From NCBI GenBank assembly GCA_050293315.1, contig JBNKMS010000002.1:1-64000 (forward strand): a stretch of 64,000 nt of DNA. Reading direction: 5' to 3'. Each line of letters starts with the position of its first letter. Within the stretch, counting starts at the first letter, position 1. The translations under genes and the position numbers were made by a program. The stretch comes from CBFDBF01 sp050293315 (GTDB lineage Bacteria > Pseudomonadota > Gammaproteobacteria > Chromatiales > Chromatiaceae). Shown piece by piece: positions 8,237 to 17,849 of this stretch. Under the pieces are notes generated by a model. The model was not told where the DNA came from and ran no database searches. It was given only the letters and a program-made list of their open reading frames with translations.

Positions 8237-9615
8237 GTCCTCTCTCCAGCCTCAGACCGTAGCTCCAACTCCTGCAACAGCCGTTCATGGATATTGTCAA
8301 AACCACCATTACTCATCACCAGTATATGGTCGCCAGTAACCGCCTCTGCTACGATCGCCTTGATGATATCGGCCACCGACGAGGATACCCGCAGCCTCTC
8401 ACCAAGCACCACAAATAGCTGCTGCGGGTCCCACTCTACTGTCTCATTGATGTATAGCAGCACCTTGTCTGCCGTCTGTAGCGAACCACCAAGAGTGGCA
8501 AGGTGAGCGCCCATACGCATGCTGTTGGAGCGCGGCTCAAGCACTGCGATGATCCGCTCCGCACCAACCTTCGCGCGCAACCCATCCAGAGTGGTCTTTA
8601 TGGCAGTTGGATGGTGGGCAAAGTCATCGTATACGGTTATCCCGGACACCTCGCCTCGAATCTCCATACGCCGCTTTACGCCGGCAAAACTGGCGAGCGC
8701 CTGGATTCCTACATGCGGTGGCACCCCGGCATGACGCGCAGCAGCCAGTGCAGCCAGCGCATTACTTATGCTGTGTCGACCGGAGAGTGACCACTCAACC
8801 CGACCCACATTGTCACCCTCACAGATCAAGTCAAACGCGCTACCGTCAGCCGCATTGTTGGCTGCATGCCAACTCGCCTCCAATTCCGGATCAAAATGCT
8901 CTATCGGGGTCCAGCACCCCATATCTATAACATCCAGCAGGTTGTTGTCGCTTAGCAGCGATACGATCAGACCAGAAGCTGGAACGGTACGTAATAGATG
9001 GTGAAACTGGCGCTGGATCATCTCCAGATCTTCAAATATATCGGCGTGATCAAACTCAAGGTTATTCAGTATCAAGGTGCGAGGGCGATAGTGGACAAAC
9101 TTCGAACGCTTATCAAAAAAGGCGGTGTCATACTCGTCTGCCTCTACCACAAAGAATGGGGCACTCCCTAGCCGTGCCGAGATGCCGAAATTATCTGGTA
9201 CCCCGCCTATCAGAAATCCCGGATCCAACCCCGCATCCTCCAGGATCCAGGACAACATGGAGGCGGTGGTGGTCTTGCCGTGGGTCCCGGCTACAGCCAA
9301 TACCCAGCGATCATGTAGTACATGTTCAGCCAGCCACTGCGGCCCAGAGGTATAACGTAATCCCTTATCCAGCGCATACTCCACTGCCGGGTTGCCCCTG
9401 GAGATGGTATTGCCCACCACCACGTAATCCGGGGCCGGTTGCAGATGGCTGGCATCGTATCCCTCCATCAACTCTATCCCGGCAGCCTCCAGTTGGGTAC
9501 TCATGGGTGGATATACGTTGGCATCTGAACCGGTCACCTCATGCCCCATAGCCCGAGCCAGGAGCGCTATCCCACCCATAAAGGTTCCACATATACCGAG
9601 AATATGAATATGCAT
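8233..9615 (-). CDS. mpl: UDP-MurNAc:tripeptide ligase Mpl (murein recycling)
   Basis: A 460-residue Mur ligase. Mpl joins the recycled tripeptide L-Ala-gamma-D-Glu-meso-Dap to UDP-N-acetylmuramate, returning old peptidoglycan to the synthesis pathway. The ATP-binding loop GTHGKTTT (110-117), the start MHIHILGICGTFMGG and the YDDFAHHPTAI segment fit Mpl better than MurC. It is upstream of ubiX with a four-base overlap, and one base separates it from the upstream small membrane protein gene, so all three probably form one leftward operon. Confidence 0.92.
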   Translation of the reverse strand: MHIHILGICGTFMGGIALLARAMGHEVTGSDANVYPPMSTQLEAAGIELMEGYDASHLQPAPDYVVVGNTISRGNPAVEYALDKGLRYTSGPQWLAEHVLHDRWVLAVAGTHGKTTTASMLSWILEDAGLDPGFLIGGVPDNFGISARLGSAPFFVVEADEYDTAFFDKRSKFVHYRPRTLILNNLEFDHADIFEDLEMIQRQFHHLLRTVPASGLIVSLLSDNNLLDVIDMGCWTPIEHFDPELEASWHAANNAADGSAFDLICEGDNVGRVEWSLSGRHSISNALAALAAARHAGVPPHVGIQALASFAGVKRRMEIRGEVSGITVYDDFAHHPTAIKTTLDGLRAKVGAERIIAVLEPRSNSMRMGAHLATLGGSLQTADKVLLYINETVEWDPQQLFVVLGERLRVSSSVADIIKAIVAEAVTGDHILVMSNGGFDNIHERLLQELELRSEAGERT

Positions 9616-9616
9616 A

Positions 9617-10171
9617 TCAGATGGTTGCCGGCAAAAGCTGTTGTATCAACATTCTTATCAGCATGGCATATACCAGCGCAATTGCCACTCCTGCTGCAAA
9701 ACGAATATTCAGTGTATGTCTAAGGATATGCCCCACAACCGCCAGGCTCCAGATCACCAGCATTACATGTAATATGACAACGAGCGCGCTAATACCATCT
9801 ATCTCCTCACCTAGCAGCAACATATCCAGCATCAGGGCAGGCAGGTTCAGTATTGCGTCGGCACCAAACAGCGCTGTTGCCGCCTGCATAAATCGCTGCT
9901 CCAGTTCCATAAAATAGAGCCCCCCACGGAGGATGATCAATATCAGAAATAGATTCATCAGTATTGCCGCCGCCACCAGGCTGACCTCATGCATACGTGG
10001 TAGCAGTATGGGAACACTGGTGATCACGCTAGCAGCAATGGCCATACCAAGCAGGAATCGTGATTTAGGAAGATCCTGCGGGTTAGCCCGAAACAGACTG
10101 ATATCGATAAACAGTTGCAGTAGTCGAAGCACTAAATAGTCCCCCGTGTAATAGACGCCTTGTAGTATCAT
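9617..10171 (-). CDS. Small multi-spanning membrane protein of unknown function
   Basis: A protein of about 184 residues if it starts at the ATG at 10171 (MILQGVYYTG). The open frame extends further upstream, but that part would run into the start of divergent rnd at 10210 and has no membrane character. About five hydrophobic helices are visible, with a loop containing MELEQRFMQAATALFGADAI. It is vaguely like YIP1-type bacterial membrane proteins, but I do not recognise it firmly. It lies directly upstream of mpl, so co-transcription is likely and a cell-envelope role is possible. Confidence 0.7.
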   Translation of the reverse strand: MILQGVYYTGDYLVLRLLQLFIDISLFRANPQDLPKSRFLLGMAIAASVITSVPILLPRMHEVSLVAAAILMNLFLILIILRGGLYFMELEQRFMQAATALFGADAILNLPALMLDMLLLGEEIDGISALVVILHVMLVIWSLAVVGHILRHTLNIRFAAGVAIALVYAMLIRMLIQQLLPATI

Positions 10172-10209
10172 AACCGCTAGACTACCTATTTGCCGAATCG
10201 ATCGAAATA

Positions 10210-11364
10210 ATGCAAGAGCTACACATCGACACCCCCTCTGGACTGGAGGAGCTGTGCCGCCAGATAGAGAAAAGTGAATGGCTCGCCCTGGACACCGAGT
10301 TTGTCCGGGAGAAGAGTTACTACCCACAATTCTGTCTGCTGCAGATATTCAATGGAGAGGTCGCCGCCTCAATTGACCCTCTGGCAATAGATGACCTGAC
10401 TCCCCTGCAGGCGCTTCTCTATGCCCCCTCATCAGTCAAGGTATTTCATGCAGGACGACAGGATCTGGAGATCTTCAACCATCTCTGGGGAAGGTTGCCG
10501 CAGCCGCTATTTGACACCCAACTGGCTGCCACCATGCTTGGGCTGGGCGAACAGATCGGCTATGCCAATCTGGTACAGAAACTACTGGGCCGTGAACTGG
10601 AGAAGGGGCACACCCGTACCGACTGGTCCCGCCGTCCACTTGAACAGGAGCAGCTACGTTACGCCCTGGATGATGTCATCTATCTGGGGGATATCTACCT
10701 CAAGTTGCTGCAGCAGCTGCGCCGGCAGGGGCGCGAAGAGTGGCTGCAAGATGACTTCAGACAGCTGGCAGACCCTGCAACATACCGCAATGACCCTGCA
10801 GAGATGTGGCAGCGGGTCAAAGGGAGCAAACATCTCAAAGGGGTGCAGTTGGCTATACTCCAGGCGCTTGCCGCCTGGCGCGAGCAGGAGGCCGAACGAT
10901 CAAACCGTCCGCGCCGCTGGATCCTTAAAGATGACCCACTGTTAGAACTGGCCCGCAGAAGACCGAGCAATTCAGACGCTCTTGGTAAAATCCGCGGGCT
11001 GGAATCGGGCACTATAAAACGGTACGGAGAACAGTTGCTCCAACTGATAGAGCAGGCAATAAGTAGCCCCAAAGAGCAGTGGCCACAAAATAGCAAAGCG
11101 CCGCTCAAACTAACCCCTAATCAAGAGGCGACCACCGATCTGCTGATAGCTGCTCTGCGCCTGGTAGCAGAACGTGAAGGTATAGCGCCATCCGCCCTGG
11201 CCAATCGCAAGGAGCTGGAGCAGCTGGTCAACGGAAAACGGGATCTGGATCTGCTACGTGGCTGGCGCCGGGCCCTGGCAGGGGATCAACTGCTATCCAT
11301 CCTGGAGGGGTACAGCGTCCTGCGCATCGACAATGGCCAACTCAACATCGATACCCGCGAATAG
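10210..11364 (+). CDS. rnd: Ribonuclease D
   Basis: A 384-residue 3'-to-5' exoribonuclease that trims tRNA precursors and other structured RNAs. The DEDD exonuclease domain opens with LALDTEFVREKSYYP (Asp28, Glu30) and continues with FHAGRQDLEIF, the FDTQLAA segment and YALDDVIYLGDIY, which carries the last acidic and tyrosine residues. One or two HRDC domains follow (about 200-280 and 300-370). Length matches E. coli RNase D. It diverges from the mpl-ubiX unit and meets the TRAP permease gene tail to tail. Confidence 0.93.
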   Translation: MQELHIDTPSGLEELCRQIEKSEWLALDTEFVREKSYYPQFCLLQIFNGEVAASIDPLAIDDLTPLQALLYAPSSVKVFHAGRQDLEIFNHLWGRLPQPLFDTQLAATMLGLGEQIGYANLVQKLLGRELEKGHTRTDWSRRPLEQEQLRYALDDVIYLGDIYLKLLQQLRRQGREEWLQDDFRQLADPATYRNDPAEMWQRVKGSKHLKGVQLAILQALAAWREQEAERSNRPRRWILKDDPLLELARRRPSNSDALGKIRGLESGTIKRYGEQLLQLIEQAISSPKEQWPQNSKAPLKLTPNQEATTDLLIAALRLVAEREGIAPSALANRKELEQLVNGKRDLDLLRGWRRALAGDQLLSILEGYSVLRIDNGQLNIDTRE

Positions 11365-11372
11365 AGCTGATG

Positions 11373-13106
11373 CTACTTGGATGTAGCCTCTGAGTGTTTA
11401 AAGTAGTTGAGCCATACCCCACTCAGCAGCCAGGAATAGGCGTATGTACCAAACAGTATGAGTGCGAAGGCGACTATAATGTCGACCGCACTGCCATCTA
11501 GTGTAAAGGCCGGGACATAGCCAAACAGAAATGGCGCCAGATAGAGAAATTTGGCAAATTTGAACGCGCTAAACGCGGTCTTCCACATATTGGCCTTGGC
11601 AATGGTCGCCCCGGCGAAGGCCGCTATACAGACCGGTGGCGTAATATTCGAGTCTTGCGATAACCAGTAGACGATCATGTGCGCGGCGATCAGATTGACC
11701 CCGAGGTGTGTAAGGGCAGGTACCGCTACCACAGCGGTAATGAGGTAGGCTGCGGTAACCGGTACACCCATTCCTAAGATTAAGGATGCCAGGGCGATCA
11801 GCAAAATGGTAAGAAACAACTTACCATCTGCCAACTCGATTACAATATCAGCAAAGGTTAGGACAAGACCACTGTAGGTCAGCACGCCAATAATGATGCC
11901 GATGACTCCGACAGTAGCACCAATCTTCAAGCTACTCTCTGCCCCGTCGCGCGCCGCCTGCACAAACTCCCGCGGACCGATCCTTGTATCCCGGCGAAAC
12001 CAGCTAACAACTATGCTGGTTATTATACCTATGATGGCTGAATAGCCTGGGGAGTAACCCCACAGCATCAATACCGTAATAACAACCAACGGCAACACAT
12101 AGAACCACTCTTTGCGCAGGATCTCGGTAGCGCTCTCCTCCGATCTCTCACCGACTATATTCTCCTTCTTGGCCTCGAAGTGGACCATGACGAAGACGCT
12201 GAAGAAGTACATCAAGGCAGGAAATATCGCCACCAACATAATCTGTGAATATGGCATTCCAGTCAGTTCAGCCATAATAAATCCACCGGCCCCCATAATA
12301 GGCGGCATGAACATACCACCTATAGAGGCCGCCGGTTCAACAGCACCGGCAACGTGTGGTTTGAATCCTGCCTTTTTCATCATAGGAATAGTAAAGGCAC
12401 CGGTAGAGACCGTATTGGCAATCGCGCTACCGGAAATAGAGCCAAATAGACCACTTGCCACAACCGCAACCTTTGCCGGACCACCGATCTTATGACCAAC
12501 AGCGGCGAGCGGAAAATCGATGAAAAAGCGCTGTGCACCACTCTGCTTAAGAAACGCTCCAAATATTACGAATAGAATGATGTAGGTGGCCAATACATTG
12601 GCCATGATTCCGAAGACACCGTCACTCTTATAGAAAATACTGGCACATAGGTTAGGAAAGGTATCGCCAGCATGTGAAAACAACTCCGGAGCATAGTCTC
12701 CATAGACGCCATATAGCAGCATTATTACCCCGATAATGACAAACACATTCCCCACTACCCGCCGCGCCACCTCAATACCGAGCAACACACCGACCATTGC
12801 AATACCCTGATCCAAGATGGTCTCAGCGCCAGCACGATAGTTAATTGCCTCAAAATTCAAAATCCAGTAACCGAGGGAGACAACGGACAACACAATCAAC
12901 AGGTAGTCAAACATCCTGCCAACCACGCTGTTTGATCGGTAGAGAAGAAATACCAGGACATAGGTAATAACTACATAGATACCGCGATGGAACTGGGTAG
13001 CGGCCGGCTCCAAAACCGCCGAATATGAGTAGAACAGCACCAATGAGAGCGCCAACAGATCGAACAGAGCACGTTCTACTCTATGCAGCTTATCTACCGC
13101 CCCCAT
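11373..13106 (-). CDS. TRAP transporter fused permease, TAXI type
   Basis: A 577-residue very hydrophobic protein combining the small (DctQ-like) and large (DctM-like) TRAP permease subunits, as is usual for TAXI systems. The segments GSISGSAIANTVSTGAFTIP, GAGGFIMAELTG and GMGVPVTAAYLI are the DctM signatures. TRAP transporters use the sodium or proton gradient to take up organic acids; the substrate here cannot be read from sequence. It is at the short end for fused permeases. The binding protein gene is upstream on the same strand, separated by 169 bases that contain a hairpin. Confidence 0.9.
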   Translation of the reverse strand: MGAVDKLHRVERALFDLLALSLVLFYSYSAVLEPAATQFHRGIYVVITYVLVFLLYRSNSVVGRMFDYLLIVLSVVSLGYWILNFEAINYRAGAETILDQGIAMVGVLLGIEVARRVVGNVFVIIGVIMLLYGVYGDYAPELFSHAGDTFPNLCASIFYKSDGVFGIMANVLATYIILFVIFGAFLKQSGAQRFFIDFPLAAVGHKIGGPAKVAVVASGLFGSISGSAIANTVSTGAFTIPMMKKAGFKPHVAGAVEPAASIGGMFMPPIMGAGGFIMAELTGMPYSQIMLVAIFPALMYFFSVFVMVHFEAKKENIVGERSEESATEILRKEWFYVLPLVVITVLMLWGYSPGYSAIIGIITSIVVSWFRRDTRIGPREFVQAARDGAESSLKIGATVGVIGIIIGVLTYSGLVLTFADIVIELADGKLFLTILLIALASLILGMGVPVTAAYLITAVVAVPALTHLGVNLIAAHMIVYWLSQDSNITPPVCIAAFAGATIAKANMWKTAFSAFKFAKFLYLAPFLFGYVPAFTLDGSAVDIIVAFALILFGTYAYSWLLSGVWLNYFKHSEATSK

Positions 13107-13217
13107 GACCCCTCCAATGCTCTACGGCATTTATGTATAAAAAACTTCCCAAAAAAGCAGGCCGCCTGATGGTTTCGGTAATTCCATCAATCTCCCACTG
13201 ATGAGGAGGGAGTAAAC

Positions 13218-13253
13218 GCTGTGCGCCTTCACGCTAGCGCGGAGGCACACAGC
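13218..13253 (-). terminator. Hairpin between TAXI binding protein and permease genes
   Basis: Bases 13218-13228 (GCTGTGCGCCT) pair with 13243-13253 with one non-canonical position, around a 14-base loop. No T run follows on the leftward strand. Its position between a binding-protein gene and its permease fits a transcript-stabilising or attenuating hairpin that keeps the binding protein more abundant, a common arrangement in transport operons. Confidence 0.4.
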
Positions 13254-13275
13254 AACCTATACATGTGGATACTAC

Positions 13276-14250
13276 CTACAACATCCCCTTCTCTTTCCAG
13301 AATTTAATTGCCCCTGGATGCATGGGAGTCACAATACCCTTGGTCCCAGTCTCAAGGCTCATCTCCTTGAAGGTCTTCTTCTGGCTAAGCATATGGGCCA
13401 GACCTTCATCCGTGTAGATAATAGATAGCAGCTTGTAGACCACATCATCAGGTACCTTGGAATTGGCTACCCATAGAGCTGAATCCTGAAAGGATGGCGT
13501 ATCTGTCTCAACACCACGATAGGTACCAGCTGGGACAGAGAGCTTAGAGAAGTATGGGTACTTGCTATAGAAACCACTCTCTTCTGCATCCTTGCCCAGA
13601 TCAACCAACTCGATATCGTCAGTCTGGGCCGCCATGATTACGGCGCCACTGGGAAAGGCGGTGAATAGCCAGAAGGCATCCAGCTGATTGTTGCCAAAGG
13701 CGGCGGCAGCATCGTTATAACCCATGGCGTTACGCTCTATCTTGTCCCAGATACCCATATGGGTGAAAAAAAGTTCGCAGTTGGCAAAGGCCCCGGAGCC
13801 GGCGTTGCCGACGCCCACCTTCTTTCCCACTAGATCCTTTGTGCTCTTAATCCCAGAACCCTTACGCACTACCAGCTGTGCTGGAGCACCATAGAGATAA
13901 GCAACAGCTAACACATCTGCATATTTGTTCGGATCATTCTTCATCCGACCCTCTTTACCAAGATAGACATGGCCGGAATAGACTACGCCAAAATCAGCTC
14001 TTCCCGCGTTCACCTTGCGCAAATTTTCTACAGAACCGGCTGAAGATTGTGCCTTCAGGGAAAATTCTGTAGAGTTTTTGATCGGCTCGTAGACCTGCAT
14101 CGCATTGGCTACCACCTGAAAGGTGCCGCCAGCCGGACCACCGCTAAAGACAATACGTTGTTTTTCTCCAAAGGCCGCAAAGGAACCCAGTAACAGCAGA
14201 GTAAAAATTGCACTTATTGCAAATAGAGAGCGTTTACGTTTTATCTTCAT
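13276..14250 (-). CDS. TAXI-family TRAP solute-binding protein
   Basis: A 324-residue periplasmic binding protein. Residues 1-28 are a signal peptide (basic MKIKRKR start, hydrophobic core, cleavage after AAFG). The mature start contains IVFSGGPAGGTFQ, the family hallmark of TAXI proteins, and later GKKVGVGNAGSGAFAN and NQLDAFWLFTAFPSG. It should capture a small organic acid or amino acid for the fused permease downstream. Members are annotated for glutamate or alpha-ketoglutarate, but the ligand cannot be assigned here. Confidence 0.92.
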   Translation of the reverse strand: MKIKRKRSLFAISAIFTLLLLGSFAAFGEKQRIVFSGGPAGGTFQVVANAMQVYEPIKNSTEFSLKAQSSAGSVENLRKVNAGRADFGVVYSGHVYLGKEGRMKNDPNKYADVLAVAYLYGAPAQLVVRKGSGIKSTKDLVGKKVGVGNAGSGAFANCELFFTHMGIWDKIERNAMGYNDAAAAFGNNQLDAFWLFTAFPSGAVIMAAQTDDIELVDLGKDAEESGFYSKYPYFSKLSVPAGTYRGVETDTPSFQDSALWVANSKVPDDVVYKLLSIIYTDEGLAHMLSQKKTFKEMSLETGTKGIVTPMHPGAIKFWKEKGML

Positions 14251-14491
14251 TTGACCATCTCCTGAAATTCGTACACAGAGGGAGTATTTAAGGAATCTCT
14301 AATGCGTTTGAGGCTCCAATTTAATACATGTGCATACTGCCATGTTTTATTGATATTAACCATAATCTGAAAATCAATGATGCAGTTTGCAATATGTCGT
14401 AGCGTCGGTTGCCAGAACAACCCGGCGTCAATACACTGTGCATGTAAGTGCCCGAGACAGGTGATCCGTTAGTCATACCAATAGAATATAT

Positions 14492-15355
14492 ATGATTGAT
14501 TTAACAGACATAAAAGGACAGCGCTATACATCTATACTGCTGCTGCTTACGAGTATATCGCTGGCCATATATAGCACCCATGCCAGTGCTGCAGAACCGT
14601 GGAAAACCCTGGAGCCAGGACTAGAGGTAGGAGAATTCAGCCATCTACAGACAGGTAGATCCGGCCCACCCACAATATTCATCCTGCGGCTTGATCCCAA
14701 GCTATGGAATCTAACAATATTGACCAGTACAGATTTCAACTACAAGGGCGGTCTCGCTGCTAAGACCTGGGCACGTCGGCACAATCTCAAGGCCGCCATA
14801 AACGCGGGGATGTTTTTCACTGACCACTCTACCCACGCAGGCTATATGAAAGTTGATAAAAAAATCGCCAGCAGAGGGGTCAATCGATATCAGTCACTAG
14901 CTGTTTTTACTCCATATAATGGCAGCACTGTCCCGTTTAAAATTATTGATCGTGATAGCCAAAATGTAAGTCTGAGCAAACTGCGCAATCAGTATCGCTA
15001 CCTAGTACAGAATCTACGCCTTATAAAACGCCCCAGGATAAACCGCTGGCCAATTCTCGGAAGAAAATGGAATGAGGCAGCGTTAGGAGAAGACAGCAGT
15101 GGCCGCGCTCTCTTCATATATTCATCAGCCTTTCTCTCCATGCATCAATTCAATGAGGCCATATTGAGACTACCAATAAATCTGGTTGCCGCCCAACATC
15201 TTGAGGGTGGCACCGAGGCACAGATGTTTATTAACCATCCAGATTATGAGCGCGAGTTCAGTAGTGTATTCAAACCAAACTTTATCGATCAACAGATGAG
15301 CATCGACGCCTGGCCCATACCTAATGTAATCGGAGTCGTCCCTGCGACAGAGTGA
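14492..15355 (+). CDS. Secreted phosphodiester glycosidase-like (NAGPA domain) protein
   Basis: A 287-residue protein with an N-terminal signal or anchor (hydrophobic 13-33, possible cleavage after HASAAEP). The body carries AAINAGMFF (about 101-109) and, near the C-terminus, NLVAAQHLEGGTEAQMF, matching the two conserved blocks of the NAGPA/DUF2233 phosphodiester glycosidase fold, which hydrolyses sugar-phosphodiester links. The bacterial substrate is unknown; cell-wall or exopolysaccharide decorations are guesses. The ATG has no clear ribosome site. It stands alone, divergent from the TAXI operon and tail to tail with lnt. Confidence 0.7.
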   Translation: MIDLTDIKGQRYTSILLLLTSISLAIYSTHASAAEPWKTLEPGLEVGEFSHLQTGRSGPPTIFILRLDPKLWNLTILTSTDFNYKGGLAAKTWARRHNLKAAINAGMFFTDHSTHAGYMKVDKKIASRGVNRYQSLAVFTPYNGSTVPFKIIDRDSQNVSLSKLRNQYRYLVQNLRLIKRPRINRWPILGRKWNEAALGEDSSGRALFIYSSAFLSMHQFNEAILRLPINLVAAQHLEGGTEAQMFINHPDYEREFSSVFKPNFIDQQMSIDAWPIPNVIGVVPATE

Positions 15356-15396
15356 TAATGAACTTCATCCCATAAAGACGGAACAAAAATAACAGT

Positions 15397-16920
15397 CTAT
15401 CTCTTACTGTACCTAGATCTGTTGCTGTACCTTAACTTCCAACCCATAGATAGCAGCAGCGATAGCAGTGCCAATACAACTACCGCAGAATTACCGACCA
15501 CTGCGTACGGCGTCATCCCCACCATCGGTTGAATCTCACCAGTCAATACCGCCACCTCAAATGGTATAGCGGAGGAGATCAATCTACCCTTGTTATCAAT
15601 CAGCGCAGAGATTCCAGTGTTGGTAGCACGCAGCAGATAGCGTCCGGTCTCCAGCGCTCGCATACGAGCAATTTGCAGGTGTTGTGGCGGGGCCAACGAA
15701 TCCCCGAACCAGCTGTCATTACTGGCATTTATCAGGAATTTTGCTACCGGAAGAGAGGTTATTACCTCGTCACCAAATGCATCTTCATAGCAGATAGATA
15801 TACCGACCGAGTGACCGGCCAGGACCATAGGTGGTTGAGTATGCGAACCGGCAGAAAACTGCGACATCGGGATCTCCATCCAGTCGATGAGCGGTTGCAG
15901 TATAGATTTTAGTGGCGTGTACTCACCTAGAGGCACCAGGTGCCGCTTAAGATAACTACCGGACTTTCCACCACGACTCACCATGGCGTTGTAATATATC
16001 TTGTTCTCTTTATCCCAGATCGGCACCCCAACTAATAGTTGACCACCCTCACCAGCAAGCACCTCACCCAGTGGTTCCAGCACCTCCTCATCCACTTGGT
16101 GAAGGAAGGCCGGTACAGCTGTCTCCGGCCAGATAACAAGGTCGCTCTCAACATTGTCCAGGGTAAGATCGGTATAAAGCTTTAGCGTCGGTGCTAACTG
16201 ATCTGGCTCCCACTTTTTCTCCAGGTCGATATTGCCCTGAATAAGAGAGACCCGCAGCGGATCCCCGAACTGGTAGGTCCAGGTTTTACCATCCAGAATA
16301 AAGCCATACGCCCAGAGCAGGACGACTGTGGACAGGGCAGTCAGCCGCCGTCTGTGACTGCGTGCAAAGATAGCGGTCAGTAGCAGTGCCGCTGAGAGCA
16401 GCACAACAAAGCTGATGCCGTACACTCCGAGGACAGGAGCAAAGCCCTTGAGCAGGCTATCGCTCTGCGAGTAGCCCAGCGCCAACCAAGGAAAACCGGT
16501 AAACAGCCAGCCACGTAGCCACTCAAACAGCAGCCAGACAGAAGGATAGATTGCCAATAACTGGATATCTCTGCTCAGCCGTGAAGAGAGACGCTGCCCT
16601 ACCCAACCGGCCAAGCCATAGTAGATGGAGATAAATGCTATAAAGAGCACCGTAAACAGGGTCGCCAGAACAGTGCCGACATTTCCAAACTGATCGATAC
16701 TTATCTGCAGCCATGAGACCCCGGCGCCAAACAGACCAAGTGCAAAGAACCAGCCGTCACGGAAGGCCTGACCCGGGGTAGCCTCCAGCCATAGATAGAA
16801 GAGTATGCCTGGACCAATAACGGCGAATGGGAACAGACCAAACGGAGCAAATGCGAGCAGTGTTATAAGGCCGCCAACGATCGCTATCAGGGCGCGTATC
16901 CAGCCAGCAAGATAGATCAA
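15397..16920 (-). CDS. lnt: Apolipoprotein N-acyltransferase
   Basis: A 507-residue inner-membrane enzyme that adds the third acyl chain to the N-terminal cysteine of lipoproteins. Six N-terminal helices are followed by a nitrilase-fold domain with the expected catalytic triad: Glu266 in WPETAVP, Lys325 in KRHLVPLGEY and Cys377 in SICYEDAFG. One more helix closes the protein. The likely start is the TTG at 16920, which overlaps the corC stop by four bases and has AGGG 7 bases upstream. It ends the miaB-phoH-ybeY-corC-lnt series, conserved in gammaproteobacteria. Confidence 0.93.
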   Translation of the reverse strand: MIYLAGWIRALIAIVGGLITLLAFAPFGLFPFAVIGPGILFYLWLEATPGQAFRDGWFFALGLFGAGVSWLQISIDQFGNVGTVLATLFTVLFIAFISIYYGLAGWVGQRLSSRLSRDIQLLAIYPSVWLLFEWLRGWLFTGFPWLALGYSQSDSLLKGFAPVLGVYGISFVVLLSAALLLTAIFARSHRRRLTALSTVVLLWAYGFILDGKTWTYQFGDPLRVSLIQGNIDLEKKWEPDQLAPTLKLYTDLTLDNVESDLVIWPETAVPAFLHQVDEEVLEPLGEVLAGEGGQLLVGVPIWDKENKIYYNAMVSRGGKSGSYLKRHLVPLGEYTPLKSILQPLIDWMEIPMSQFSAGSHTQPPMVLAGHSVGISICYEDAFGDEVITSLPVAKFLINASNDSWFGDSLAPPQHLQIARMRALETGRYLLRATNTGISALIDNKGRLISSAIPFEVAVLTGEIQPMVGMTPYAVVGNSAVVVLALLSLLLSMGWKLRYSNRSRYSKR

Positions 16921-17801
16921 GTTTCACCCTCTTCAGACTTAGGTAGTCGGCGTATATTCAGCAGGTGTAGACGGCGACTATCGGCACGCACCACCTTAAA
17001 ACTTAGTTGACCAATAGTCACTCGCTCCCCCCGCTTGGGCATATGGCCGAGTGCCTTTGAGACCAATCCTGCAATTGTATCAAACTCATCATCAGGGAAG
17101 TCGGTACCAAAGTACTGATTAAACTCATCAATCGGAGTATGCGCCTTAGCAGTATATTCCATCTCGCTGCGTTTGAGGATAGCCGTGCCATCATCAAAAT
17201 CATGCTCATCCTCAATCTCACCAACAATTTGCTCCAACACATCCTCAATGGTAACCAATCCTGATGCCGCCCCATACTCATCCACCACAATGGCCATATG
17301 GTTACGGCTGGCCCGAAACTCATCCAGCAACAGATTGATGCGTTTGCTCTCCGGTACAAACATCGCCGCCCTTAGCAGATCTCGAATGTCAAAACGTTTA
17401 GCCCTTCCAGAGGCGTATGCCAACAGGTCCTTGGCCAAGAGGATACCAACCACTTCGCTTCGATCATCATCAATAACTGGGAAGCGGGAGTGGGCAGACT
17501 CAATAACCACTGGGAGAATCCCCTCCAGCGGCTCCTCTCGCTCCACCACTACCATGTTGGCACGCGGGATCATGATATCCCGAACCTGCATCTCCGCCAC
17601 ATGCAGCACACCCTCCATCATAGAGAGCGCCTTGGCATCGAGCACTGAACGCCTTTTCGCCACCCGTAAAAAACCGAGCAACTGCTCGCGGTCCCTCGGC
17701 TCAAGCATCACGCCATCAACCGCTCTGGCACACCACGAACTAAACCATGAGCCGCTATCCTGTTCTGTTTTGTCTTTGTCCATAATCTCCATTAGCTCCA
17801 T
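16917..17801 (-). CDS. corC: CBS-domain protein CorC
   Basis: A 294-residue protein of the HlyC/CorC family without the N-terminal membrane domain, as in E. coli CorC/YbeX. It has two CBS domains (about 65-190; DIMIPRANMVVV opens the first, and VVDEYGAASGLVTIEDVLE is the conserved end of the second) and a C-terminal CorC_HlyC domain ending MPKRGERVTIGQL. The family is linked to magnesium and cobalt homeostasis, and more recently YbeX to ribosome maturation. Its place between ybeY and lnt is the standard one. Confidence 0.9.
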   Translation of the reverse strand: MELMEIMDKDKTEQDSGSWFSSWCARAVDGVMLEPRDREQLLGFLRVAKRRSVLDAKALSMMEGVLHVAEMQVRDIMIPRANMVVVEREEPLEGILPVVIESAHSRFPVIDDDRSEVVGILLAKDLLAYASGRAKRFDIRDLLRAAMFVPESKRINLLLDEFRASRNHMAIVVDEYGAASGLVTIEDVLEQIVGEIEDEHDFDDGTAILKRSEMEYTAKAHTPIDEFNQYFGTDFPDDEFDTIAGLVSKALGHMPKRGERVTIGQLSFKVVRADSRRLHLLNIRRLPKSEEGET

Positions 17802-17849
17802 CCGCTATCTGCAGATGGATCATCTGTTACATCTATAAACCGTACAGCG

